Assembly (NCBI RefSeq): GCF_020886695.1
Contig: NZ_AP024485.1
Location: 443,001-507,000, forward strand
Length of the DNA: 64,000 bases
Origin: Pseudodesulfovibrio sediminis
Lineage (GTDB): Bacteria > Desulfobacterota > Desulfovibrionia > Desulfovibrionales > Desulfovibrionaceae
Direction of reading: 5' to 3'
The notes beneath the pieces are model-generated. The model saw nothing but the letters and a program-made list of their open reading frames with translations. It made no database searches and had not been told where the DNA came from. Made by a program: the position numbers and the translations under genes. This document shows, one piece after another, positions 24,705 to 32,468 of the stretch (its first letter is position 1; each line of letters opens with the position of its first letter).

Positions 24705-26312
24705 ATGGAAGGCAAACTCATCGGCATACTCATTTACTTGGGAGTCATTTTCTTTCTTGGATACAAAGCATGGAAAAAGACCAAGGAATCGACTGATTAC
24801 ATGCTCGCCGGTCGCTCCATGAATCCGTTCGTTCTGGCCATGTCATACGGAGCAACCTTTGTATCCACATCCGCCATTGTGGGGTTTGGCGGCGTGTCCG
24901 GCATGTTTGGCATGTCGTTGCTCTGGCTCACCTTTCTGACCATTTTTGTCGGTGTTTTCATTGCCATGGTCTTTTTTGGCAAGCGGACCCGCCGTATGGG
25001 GCTGGCCCTGAATACGCACACCTTCCCAGAACTGCTGGGAAGGCGCTATAAATCGAAGTTCATCCAGCAGTTCACCGGGGTCGTCATTTTTGTCTTCATC
25101 CCGGTCTATGCCGCTGCCGTGCTTATCGGCATCTGCCGCATGCTTGAAGTGGCTTTTCCGGCGATCAGCTATCATTACTGGCTTATTATCGTCACTGCGA
25201 TTGTTGCCATGTACGTCATTACCGGCGGCTTGAAAGCGGTCATGTATACAGACGCCTTCCAAGGATCCATCATGGCCGTCATGATGCTTATCCTTATGGT
25301 GACTACCTACTCTCTTCTTGGAGGAATGACCGAAGCGCACCAGGCCCTTACGGATATGGTCAACCTGATCCCTGCCAAAATGCTCAAAGGGGGCCTTGTC
25401 AGTTGGACAGAAGGACCAAACTTCAAATCCCCTATCGGCCTGACTGTCTACACCACCATCATTTACGGTGTCGGCATCGGGGTTCTGGCACAGCCTCAAC
25501 TCGCTATCCGCTACATGACCGTGCCCTCAGACCGTGAGCTGAATCGTGCCGTGGCTATCGGCGGTGTCTTTATCCTGCTCATGACCGGCGTGGCATTCAT
25601 CACCGGCGCTCTGTCAAATGTCGTCTTTTTCAATGAATTCGGGAAGATTTCCAGTGTCATGGCCAAAGGTAATTACGACAAAATCATTCCCCTTTATATC
25701 GATAAAATAATGCCGGGATGGTTTTCAGGGCTCTTCCTTGTGGCCATGTTTGCCGCAGCCATGTCCACCATGAGTTCTCAATATCATGTGGGTGGTACAT
25801 CGCTCTCGCGCGACTTTCTGGAACAGTACGTTGAAATTGGCAATGACGGCTCGTCCATGAAGCTGAATCGTCTTGGAGTCACTATCGCCATCATCGCCAC
25901 CCTGATTTGGGCCTGGCTGCTTCCTGAAGGGGTCATCGCACGCGCCACGGCATTCTTTTTTGGTCTGTGTGCAGCCTCGTTCCTGCCCATTTACGTGCTT
26001 GGACTGTATTGGAAGGGCATGACAAAGCTCGGCGCCAAGATATCCATGATCGGTGGATTCTCTTTTTCCATGTTCTGGCTGCTATTCATTCACCTGAAAG
26101 AAGCTGCCCCCATTGGATTGTGTCAGGCTGTGACCGGCAAGGTTACGCTGGTCGCTGATGCCGCGCCCATGTCCTGGTTGTGGCTCATGCAATGGGTGGA
26201 CCCCAATGTGGTCGCCCTGCCCGTCTCCATCATTCTGGCCGTCGGTGCCAGCCTTGCCACTCGACGAATGGAACAGGATCATCTGAATCTGTGCTGGGAC
26301 GGACTCTGTTAA
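24705..26312 (+). CDS. Sodium:solute symporter (SSS family)
   Basis: This 535-residue membrane protein has about 13 hydrophobic segments and SSS family landmarks: DYMLAGRSMNPFVLAMSYGATFVSTSAIVGF near the N-terminus, YVITGGLKAVMYTDAFQG, and FVAMFAAAMSTMSSQ-like sequence (VAMFAAAMSTMSSQYH). These correspond to the core helices of the PutP/PanF/monocarboxylate transporters. The substrate is not readable from the sequence. The preceding Phe attenuator suggests an aromatic amino acid, a related acid, or another compound tied to phenylalanine supply. It begins right at the stop of the small accessory gene and ends at a strong terminator. Confidence 0.9.
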   Translation: MEGKLIGILIYLGVIFFLGYKAWKKTKESTDYMLAGRSMNPFVLAMSYGATFVSTSAIVGFGGVSGMFGMSLLWLTFLTIFVGVFIAMVFFGKRTRRMGLALNTHTFPELLGRRYKSKFIQQFTGVVIFVFIPVYAAAVLIGICRMLEVAFPAISYHYWLIIVTAIVAMYVITGGLKAVMYTDAFQGSIMAVMMLILMVTTYSLLGGMTEAHQALTDMVNLIPAKMLKGGLVSWTEGPNFKSPIGLTVYTTIIYGVGIGVLAQPQLAIRYMTVPSDRELNRAVAIGGVFILLMTGVAFITGALSNVVFFNEFGKISSVMAKGNYDKIIPLYIDKIMPGWFSGLFLVAMFAAAMSTMSSQYHVGGTSLSRDFLEQYVEIGNDGSSMKLNRLGVTIAIIATLIWAWLLPEGVIARATAFFFGLCAASFLPIYVLGLYWKGMTKLGAKISMIGGFSFSMFWLLFIHLKEAAPIGLCQAVTGKVTLVADAAPMSWLWLMQWVDPNVVALPVSIILAVGASLATRRMEQDHLNLCWDGLC

Positions 26313-26337
26313 CCTTCGGATATTAAAAGAAGTATGG

Positions 26338-26371
26338 GGACGCCGGGGCAGATGCTCCGGCGTCCTTTTTA
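26338..26371 (+). terminator. Intrinsic terminator after the symporter
   Basis: A nine-bp GGACGCCGG/CCGGCGTCC stem is followed by five T. Confidence 0.88.
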
Positions 26372-26380
26372 TATGGTGGA

Positions 26381-26409
26381 TTGACAGTTTCAAGCAATGC
26401 GAACATAAA
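26381..26409 (+). promoter_or_regulatory. Sigma-70-type promoter for dut
   Basis: A perfect TTGACA at 26381-26386, a 17-bp spacer and CATAAA at 26404-26409 lie 30 bases before the dut start and immediately after the symporter terminator. Confidence 0.6.
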
Positions 26410-26438
26410 CAACTATTCTGATTAAAAAGGACACCAAT

Positions 26439-26897
26439 ATGAATAAAATCAATGTAAATATGAAATTTCTCCACCCAGTGTGGGAGGAGCACAAGCTGGC
26501 CTATGCAACGGAATATTCGGCAGGACTCGACCTGCGCGCCTGTCTCGATGTGGATGAAATCGAAATCGGGCCAGGTGAAAAGGCAGCCATTCCTGCCGGA
26601 GTCGCCATTGAAATCCATGAACCTTCCATTGCAGGGTACGTTTTTTCTCGGAGCGGCCTTGGCACCAAGGACGGCCTTACCGTCAGCCAGGGCGTTGGAG
26701 TCATTGATCCGGACTATCGTGGGGAAATCAAGGTGTCTCTGCTCAACACCTCCGATCAAGTGCGACGAATCAAGCGCGGACAGCGCATCGCACAACTGGT
26801 CTTCATGCCCATCTTTCAGGCCAACATCCTTCCAATGGATGAACTCGGTGAAACAGACCGTGGGGCCGGAGGATTCGGATCAACAGGCAAACATTAA
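26439..26897 (+). CDS. dut: dUTP diphosphatase
   Basis: This 152-residue trimeric-type dUTPase hydrolyses dUTP to dUMP, preventing uracil incorporation into DNA and feeding thymidylate synthesis. All five family motifs are visible: AGLDLRACLD, SRSGLGTKDGL, GVGVIDPDYRGEI, RGQRIAQLVF and RGAGGFGSTGKH. An AAAGGA ribosome site precedes the ATG. It is followed by argD after 17 bases, so the two share a transcript. Confidence 0.97.
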   Translation: MNKINVNMKFLHPVWEEHKLAYATEYSAGLDLRACLDVDEIEIGPGEKAAIPAGVAIEIHEPSIAGYVFSRSGLGTKDGLTVSQGVGVIDPDYRGEIKVSLLNTSDQVRRIKRGQRIAQLVFMPIFQANILPMDELGETDRGAGGFGSTGKH

Positions 26898-26914
26898 CGA
26901 GTTGAGAGAATATA

Positions 26915-28132
26915 ATGAGTAATACATTTGATGCGATAGTAAAAAGAGAGAACAGTCTGCTCTGCAACACCTACGGACGCTATCCTTTGGCAGTGTCCAA
27001 GGCAAAAGGCTGCAGGCTGTACGACCTGGACGGCGTTGCATATCACGATTTCCTGGCCGGGATCGCGGTATGCAGTCTGGGGCATAGTCGGGAAGACCTG
27101 GCCGAGGTCATGGCTGAACAAGCCAGGAAAATGGTCCATGTTTCCAACTTGTTTTATCAGGAACCGCAATTGGACCTGGCTGAAAAGCTCCTGAATACCT
27201 GTGCCGCAGACAAAGTCTTCTTCTGTAACTCCGGGGCGGAAGCCAATGAAGGAGCCATCAAGCTCGCACGTCGCTACATGCATTCGGTCAAAAATGACGA
27301 TCGGCATGAAGTGATCACGCTTGAAAAATCCTTCCACGGCAGAACTCTGTCCACCCTGACCGCCACAGGACAGTCCGGCCCTATCAAGGATGGTTTCAAT
27401 CCGCTGCCCAAGGGTTTTGTGACCGTGCCTTTCGGCAATGTGAACGCCCTGCGTGGTGCAATCAACGCACAAACAGCTGCCATCATGATCGAAATGGTCC
27501 AGGGTGAAGGCGGCGTACGCCCCCTGCCGAGCGATTACGTCAACGATATAGTCGCGTTATGCAAGGAAAACGGCATTCTGCTTATCGTCGATGAAGTGCA
27601 GACCGGGTTGTGCCGCACCGGAAAGATGTGGGCGCACCAGCATTACGGAATTACGCCGGATATCTTTACCTCTGCAAAGGCCCTGGCCAATGGCCTACCC
27701 ATGGGGGCGGTCATGTGTACCGATGAGGTTGCAAAGGGGTTTGCCCCTGGCTCTCATGCCACCACATTCGGTGGGGGCGCGGTCGTGTCTGCCGTGGCAT
27801 CCAAGGTGCTTGATATCATGGTAACCGAAAAGCTCGCTGAACGGGCCTGGGATATGGGGGAATTCGCCAAGGCCGAAGCACAAAAAGTCATGGCCAAACA
27901 TCCTGACAAGATTGCCGGGACACGTGGGTTGGGGCTGCTTTTCGGCATCGAATTGACCTTCAACGGCGCAGATGTCTGGAAAGCCCTTTTGGAAAACAAG
28001 ATGGTGTGCAATTTGACTCAGGGAAACATCCTGCGCCTTGTACCGCCTCTAACCATAGAGAAAGAGGATATCGTCACCTTTATGGAGGTACTCGATTCCA
28101 TTCTTTCTTCTGTTGAAATCGACCCGGCTTGA
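26915..28132 (+). CDS. argD: Acetylornithine aminotransferase
   Basis: This 405-residue class III PLP aminotransferase contains NTYGRYPLAVSKAKGC at its start, FFCNSGAEANEGAIKLAR, FHGRTLSTLTATGQ, the IVDEVQTGLCRTGKMWAHQHYGI block and the PLP lysine in FTSAKALANGLPMGA. It acts in arginine synthesis (N-acetylornithine). In many bacteria it also serves as succinyldiaminopimelate aminotransferase for lysine. Its sequence type separates it from ornithine and GABA aminotransferases, though the substrate cannot be proved from sequence alone. Confidence 0.92.
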   Translation: MSNTFDAIVKRENSLLCNTYGRYPLAVSKAKGCRLYDLDGVAYHDFLAGIAVCSLGHSREDLAEVMAEQARKMVHVSNLFYQEPQLDLAEKLLNTCAADKVFFCNSGAEANEGAIKLARRYMHSVKNDDRHEVITLEKSFHGRTLSTLTATGQSGPIKDGFNPLPKGFVTVPFGNVNALRGAINAQTAAIMIEMVQGEGGVRPLPSDYVNDIVALCKENGILLIVDEVQTGLCRTGKMWAHQHYGITPDIFTSAKALANGLPMGAVMCTDEVAKGFAPGSHATTFGGGAVVSAVASKVLDIMVTEKLAERAWDMGEFAKAEAQKVMAKHPDKIAGTRGLGLLFGIELTFNGADVWKALLENKMVCNLTQGNILRLVPPLTIEKEDIVTFMEVLDSILSSVEIDPA

Positions 28133-28177
28133 CCGTCAACAGGTGAATGCGTATCTTGATGAATAGAGGATACAGAT

Positions 28178-28393
28178 ATGAGCGGTGTGGCCCCCATAGA
28201 AGGTGCGAGTGAATACCACCCCAAGCACAAAGACCTTGAAGTCGATCGTTTGGAGCAGACTTCCACTCAGCCCCTGCCCGACGAGAAGCCCGTTGTGGCT
28301 TTGAATGGAGACGCCGCTAAACAAGCTGAAAAAACGACGATTTACGGATTTCAATATACCGGAAAAGGTTCGTTTATCGACAATGTTTTTTAA
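28178..28393 (+). CDS. Small hypothetical protein, 71 residues
   Basis: A 71-residue polar protein with no membrane segment or signal peptide, preceded by a GAGGA ribosome site seven bases from the ATG. The middle is proline/glutamate-rich and probably disordered. The C-terminus (TTIYGFQYTGKGSFIDNVF) looks more ordered. I do not recognise a family. It sits between argD and prmA and is followed by a GC-rich hairpin, which supports a real transcript end. No function can be proposed. Confidence 0.55.
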   Translation: MSGVAPIEGASEYHPKHKDLEVDRLEQTSTQPLPDEKPVVALNGDAAKQAEKTTIYGFQYTGKGSFIDNVF

Positions 28394-28422
28394 ATTGATT
28401 CACATGCAATAACACAAAAATA

Positions 28423-28449
28423 AAGGCCGGGGACCAGGTTCCCGGCCTT
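28423..28449 (+). terminator. GC-rich hairpin after the 71-residue gene
   Basis: A nine-bp AAGGCCGGG/CCCGGCCTT stem is followed only by TTGTC, so termination strength is uncertain. Confidence 0.5.
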
Positions 28450-28481
28450 GTCATATTCAACTCACGGAGACGACGTATTCC

Positions 28482-29345
28482 ATGTCTACCCTGCTCAAAA
28501 TAGAATTTATCATTGCCGAAGAACTGGCTGATGAAGCCGGTGTATTTATTGTATCCAAGGTGCCCCATGGCTGGGAAGAGACTCCGATCGAAGGTGGTCG
28601 AAAAATCACACTGTATCTGGAAGATCATCCTCTCGGCATGGAAGTTGTCAAAGAGTTTCAGGCTCGGTTCCCTGATGGTGACGTCACCTATGGAGAAGAA
28701 GAACCGGAAGATTGGGCCATGGCATGGAAGGACTTCTTCGTCCCAGTCAATTGTGGAGAATCATTCAAGATTTTCCCGCCGTGGTTGAGTGATGACGATG
28801 ATACGACAACCAAGCATATCACCATAGAACCCAAAATGGCCTTTGGCACCGGCCATCACCCCACGACGTCATTGTGCCTTGCGACAATAGGCGACCTGGC
28901 TAAAAGCGAGGTCATTCTTCCCGGACAGACTTTTCTTGATCTCGGCACCGGCTCCGGTATTCTCGGCATTGGTTTAAGCATGCTCGGTCTGACTGGTGTC
29001 GCACTGGATATCGACCCGCTCGCGGTGTCCTGTGCTGTCGAAAATGCCGGAATCAATGATGTTGCCGAATGCATGGAGTTGGCTGTGGGGTCAATTGACT
29101 GTCTGGCTGATGACGTTGAATTTGATCTGGTTGTGGCCAATATCCTGTCAGGACCGCTTATCGAAATGGCCTCGGATATTCTCGCTCGTATCAAACCGGG
29201 CGGTTCGCTTGTCCTCTCGGGTATCCTTGTTGACAAGCAGTCCGATGCCGTGGCCGACGCCTATGAGAAGCGTGGCATAGGCCAACCGCAACGGTTCACC
29301 GAAGGCGAATGGGTTTGCCTCACCTGGGACAACATAGGAAGCTAA
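28482..29345 (+). CDS. prmA: Ribosomal protein L11 methyltransferase
   Basis: This 287-residue S-adenosylmethionine-dependent methyltransferase modifies ribosomal protein L11. An N-terminal substrate-binding domain contains the DWAMAWKDFF stretch typical of PrmA. The catalytic domain contains MAFGTGHHPTTSLCL, the SAM loop FLDLGTGSGILGIGLSMLG, and VVANILSGPLIEMA, which is the N-I-L variant of the usual catalytic loop. It lies nine bases before the DNA glycosylase gene. Confidence 0.93.
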   Translation: MSTLLKIEFIIAEELADEAGVFIVSKVPHGWEETPIEGGRKITLYLEDHPLGMEVVKEFQARFPDGDVTYGEEEPEDWAMAWKDFFVPVNCGESFKIFPPWLSDDDDTTTKHITIEPKMAFGTGHHPTTSLCLATIGDLAKSEVILPGQTFLDLGTGSGILGIGLSMLGLTGVALDIDPLAVSCAVENAGINDVAECMELAVGSIDCLADDVEFDLVVANILSGPLIEMASDILARIKPGGSLVLSGILVDKQSDAVADAYEKRGIGQPQRFTEGEWVCLTWDNIGS

Positions 29346-29353
29346 GGCCGTCA

Positions 29354-30004
29354 ATGACGCAGGCTGATACCCTTCTGGCAATGTACGAGGCCATGCATGA
29401 TGCTTTGGGGCCGAGTGACTGGTGGCCGGGAGATTCTCCCTTTGAGATAGCTATCGGAGCCATTCTTACCCAGAATACCAATTGGAAGAATGTCGAACGG
29501 GCCATCGGCAACCTCAAGGACCATCAGGTCTTGACGCCGGAAGGACTGCACTCCCTGCCGGTTGACACGTTGGCAGAATTGATACGCCCTGCCGGATATT
29601 ACAATATCAAAGCGCGCCGTCTTCGCCATTTTCTTCAATTCCTCTGCGAGGAAGTCGAGTATGATTTGCTCGCTCTCAAAGGATACACCCTTGAGGATCT
29701 CCGTCCCAGGATTCTGGGCATCAATGGTATCGGCCCGGAGACAGCAGATGCAATTTTATTGTATGCGCTCGATTTTCCAACATTTGTTGTCGACGCATAT
29801 ACCCATCGGATGATGGGACGCCACGGGCTCGCTTACGAAGACATTGACTACAATGAGTTGCAGTCCATTTTTATGGACGCGTTGCCCGAAGATGTGGCAC
29901 TGTACAACGAATATCACGCCCTCATCGTTCGAGTTGGCAAAGATTGGTGTAAAAAAAAGGTCGGTCTTTGCGAGACCTGCCCCCTCAAACACTTTCTTGA
30001 TTGA
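29354..30004 (+). CDS. Endonuclease III-like DNA glycosylase, MagIII type
   Basis: This 216-residue HhH-GPD protein lies on the same transcript as prmA. It shows SDWWPGDSPFEIAIGAILTQNT, RPAGYYNIKARRLRHFL, the helix-hairpin-helix GINGIGPETADAILLY and the catalytic aspartate Asp147 in VVDAYTHRM. The residue matching the bifunctional Lys of endonuclease III is Glu129, so it should be a monofunctional glycosylase. The WWP, YYN.KA and VVD features resemble Helicobacter MagIII 3-methyladenine glycosylase. The C-terminal cluster motif has Cys199, 206 and 209 but the fourth cysteine position is Leu, so the iron-sulfur cluster may be absent or altered. Confidence 0.82.
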   Translation: MTQADTLLAMYEAMHDALGPSDWWPGDSPFEIAIGAILTQNTNWKNVERAIGNLKDHQVLTPEGLHSLPVDTLAELIRPAGYYNIKARRLRHFLQFLCEEVEYDLLALKGYTLEDLRPRILGINGIGPETADAILLYALDFPTFVVDAYTHRMMGRHGLAYEDIDYNELQSIFMDALPEDVALYNEYHALIVRVGKDWCKKKVGLCETCPLKHFLD

Positions 30005-30013
30005 TACGGTTTC

Positions 30014-31120
30014 ATGAAACAACTTTTCTTACTGTTCCTCATATCCACCCTCCTCTTTCCCGCCGTCGCGTGGTCGGAGGGAGAAGGCGACGCGCTCAAT
30101 GAAACGCTTCAGCAACAACACGACAAGGCTGATCGCAACGAACAGAAGGTTCGTGAGCTCACCAAAAAAGCCGGACAGATTTCCACTCGCCTTTCCGACA
30201 TTGAGGCTGATGTCAAATATCTCAAACAAAAGGTCAGCAAGCAGGAGGCCGTCCTCAAGGATATCAAAGCAAAGGAAATGAAAACCCGCCAGGATCACTT
30301 TCTTCTTGAGGAAGAAAAACAACGGATCACGCTCGAACTTTCCGGTCTGATGCAAACCTTGTGGCCCGTACACCTGCAAAATATCCGTTCCCGGTTTGAG
30401 GGCGTCGACAGTTGGGATATGTTTGATCGGCGTTTCAACTGGCTGGCCGAGATTTACAAAGCCACCGGCGACAAGCTTGCCGAGGCAAAGGCCAATTCTG
30501 AACAAATTGCCAAAAATCTTGAACATCAACGGCAACTTGCGGCTGAAGCCGAAGAACAACTGGGACAGATCAACAAAAATAAGGACAGACTGCTCTCGAA
30601 CAAATATGCGTTGCGCAAGAACCTCAGAAAGGTTCGAAAAGAACGGCAGAATGTTGAGAGTGAGTTGACGGATATTCTGGCCACAATCGAAGATCTCAAG
30701 TATCAACTACAGTCACAGACAACCAAACGATTTTCCTTATATAAACGGAGTCTTCCGTGGCCGGTCAAAGGTCGTCTGGTCTCCGGGTTCAACATGCGGG
30801 CCAAGCCGCCGCTCCATGGATGGACCATCAGTACAGGTGAGGGCGTCAACGTCCAATCTGTTTTCTGGGGTAAAGTTGTTCACAACGACACCCTGCGCGG
30901 ATTCGGTCATGTTGTCATCGTATATCATGGCTATGATTACTACAGTCTTTATGCCTATCTTTCCGAGACCTTTGTCAGGAATGGGCAGGAAATTGAAAAG
31001 AATGAACCTTTGGGGTTGGTCGGATACTGCCCCAAAGCCGATGGACCTGGGTTGTATTTTGAATTGCGTTTTCATCAAAAACCAATTAACCCAAAAACTT
31101 GGTTAACAGCTTTGAAATGA
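30014..31120 (+). CDS. EnvC-like murein hydrolase activator
   Basis: This 368-residue exported protein has a signal peptide (QLFLLFLISTLLFPAVAW, cleavage after about residue 20), two long coiled-coil stretches (about residues 30-100 and 150-240) and a C-terminal LytM/M23 domain starting near PVKGRLVSGF. The usual zinc ligands of M23 peptidases are missing: the HxxxD site is replaced by GWTISTGEG and the HxH site by YAYLS. This is the degenerate form seen in EnvC, which activates amidases for septal peptidoglycan splitting rather than cutting itself. It is followed by ctpA and a divergent deacetylase gene, a common trio. Confidence 0.88.
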   Translation: MKQLFLLFLISTLLFPAVAWSEGEGDALNETLQQQHDKADRNEQKVRELTKKAGQISTRLSDIEADVKYLKQKVSKQEAVLKDIKAKEMKTRQDHFLLEEEKQRITLELSGLMQTLWPVHLQNIRSRFEGVDSWDMFDRRFNWLAEIYKATGDKLAEAKANSEQIAKNLEHQRQLAAEAEEQLGQINKNKDRLLSNKYALRKNLRKVRKERQNVESELTDILATIEDLKYQLQSQTTKRFSLYKRSLPWPVKGRLVSGFNMRAKPPLHGWTISTGEGVNVQSVFWGKVVHNDTLRGFGHVVIVYHGYDYYSLYAYLSETFVRNGQEIEKNEPLGLVGYCPKADGPGLYFELRFHQKPINPKTWLTALK

Positions 31121-31167
31121 TGTCAGTTAACCCAACATATTAGGACTCCGTTTACGGGGAGGCTTTC

Positions 31168-32454
31168 ATGCGTGTTTCGCTTTGGATTTTTACTTTTCTT
31201 CTTCTCTTCACCCTTTCGGTCGCACCCGGTCCTACCATGGCCGACAACGACGACCACTATGAGGCCCTCAAGCGGTTTTCCCAGATTCTTGATATAATTG
31301 AGAATTCCTATGTAAAGCCCCTCACGAAAAAGGAACTTATAGACAATTCAATTCGTGGCATGCTTGAACAGCTCGATCCCCATTCAGCATATCTTTCTCC
31401 TGATGATTTCAAGGATATGCAAGAAGATACCGCTGGCAAATTCAGCGGAATTGGTATCGAAATCACGCAGGAACAAGGGCGTATCCTTGTTGTCACTCCG
31501 ATTGAGGATACTCCGGCGTACAAGGCCGGTCTGTTGGCAGGAGATCTTATTCTTGAAATCAATGGAGAGTCCACACAGGGAATGACACTCAAAGATGCCG
31601 TGGACCGTATTCGCGGTGAAAAAGGAACGACTGTCAGGCTCATGATTCTGCACAAAGATTCAAACAAGCCTGTTGAGATTCCCATCGTGCGTGGCACCAT
31701 CCCCATCGTCAACGTCAAAACCCAATCGCTCGAAGATGGATACCTGTATCTCCGTTTGACCAAATTCCAGGAATCTTCCACGCGTAACCTGCGTGAAAAA
31801 ATCGCGGAATATCAACAGCAGCATACACTTAAAGGCATTGTCTTTGACCTGCGCAACAACCCCGGCGGCCTTCTCGGCCAGGCTGTATCCGTTGCGGACA
31901 CCTTCATCGGTGAAGGAACTATCGTCTACATGCAGGGACAAGAAAAGGCCTCTCGCAAGGACTTCTACGCTTCCAACAATGAAAACGAAATAACCGTGCC
32001 CATGGTCACGCTGATCAACGCCGGTTCTGCTTCCGCTTCGGAAATCGTTGCCGGAGCCTTGCAGGATCATAATCGGTCCCTCCTCGTGGGAGAACGCTCC
32101 TTCGGAAAGGGTTCTGTTCAGACGATCATGCCCATGACCGATGGATCTGCCATCAAGTTGACCACTGCACTTTATTACACCCCCAATGGCCGCTCCATTC
32201 AGGCCAAGGGTATTGAACCTGATTTGAACATTCCCTTTGTCGCCCCCAACAAGGACGACGATTCCCAGATGCGCAACCGCTTTACTGTTCGTGAAAAGGA
32301 TTTGAGTGGCCATCTGGAAAATGGACAGGGCTCAGCCAAGAACAAGAAAGACACTGATGCTGAAAAGGCCAAGGACATGCTCCAACGCGACAATCAGCTC
32401 CGTATGGCTTTGGAACTCGTGAAGAGCCTGCCGCGACTGAAGGAAATCAAGTAG
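31168..32454 (+). CDS. ctpA: Carboxy-terminal processing protease (S41 family)
   Basis: This 428-residue periplasmic protease has a signal peptide (WIFTFLLLFTLSVAPGPTMA), a PDZ domain (from GIGIEITQEQGRILVVTPIEDTPA to GMTLKDAVDRIRGEKG) and the S41 catalytic core. The Ser-Lys dyad is Ser289 in GSASASEIVAG and Lys314 in GERSFGKGSVQT, spaced 25 residues apart as in E. coli Tsp. CtpA proteases trim or degrade envelope proteins, including peptidoglycan hydrolases. The location between an EnvC-like activator and a deacetylase-like gene fits cell-wall remodelling. Confidence 0.95.
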   Translation: MRVSLWIFTFLLLFTLSVAPGPTMADNDDHYEALKRFSQILDIIENSYVKPLTKKELIDNSIRGMLEQLDPHSAYLSPDDFKDMQEDTAGKFSGIGIEITQEQGRILVVTPIEDTPAYKAGLLAGDLILEINGESTQGMTLKDAVDRIRGEKGTTVRLMILHKDSNKPVEIPIVRGTIPIVNVKTQSLEDGYLYLRLTKFQESSTRNLREKIAEYQQQHTLKGIVFDLRNNPGGLLGQAVSVADTFIGEGTIVYMQGQEKASRKDFYASNNENEITVPMVTLINAGSASASEIVAGALQDHNRSLLVGERSFGKGSVQTIMPMTDGSAIKLTTALYYTPNGRSIQAKGIEPDLNIPFVAPNKDDDSQMRNRFTVREKDLSGHLENGQGSAKNKKDTDAEKAKDMLQRDNQLRMALELVKSLPRLKEIK

Positions 32455-32468
32455 GAAAGACTGATCTT

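Noticed and set aside
30002-30004. TGA at the end of the MagIII-like gene as selenocysteine replacing the missing fourth cluster ligand
   Set aside because: The spacing does not match the cluster motif, no SECIS-like hairpin follows and the next gene starts nine bases later.
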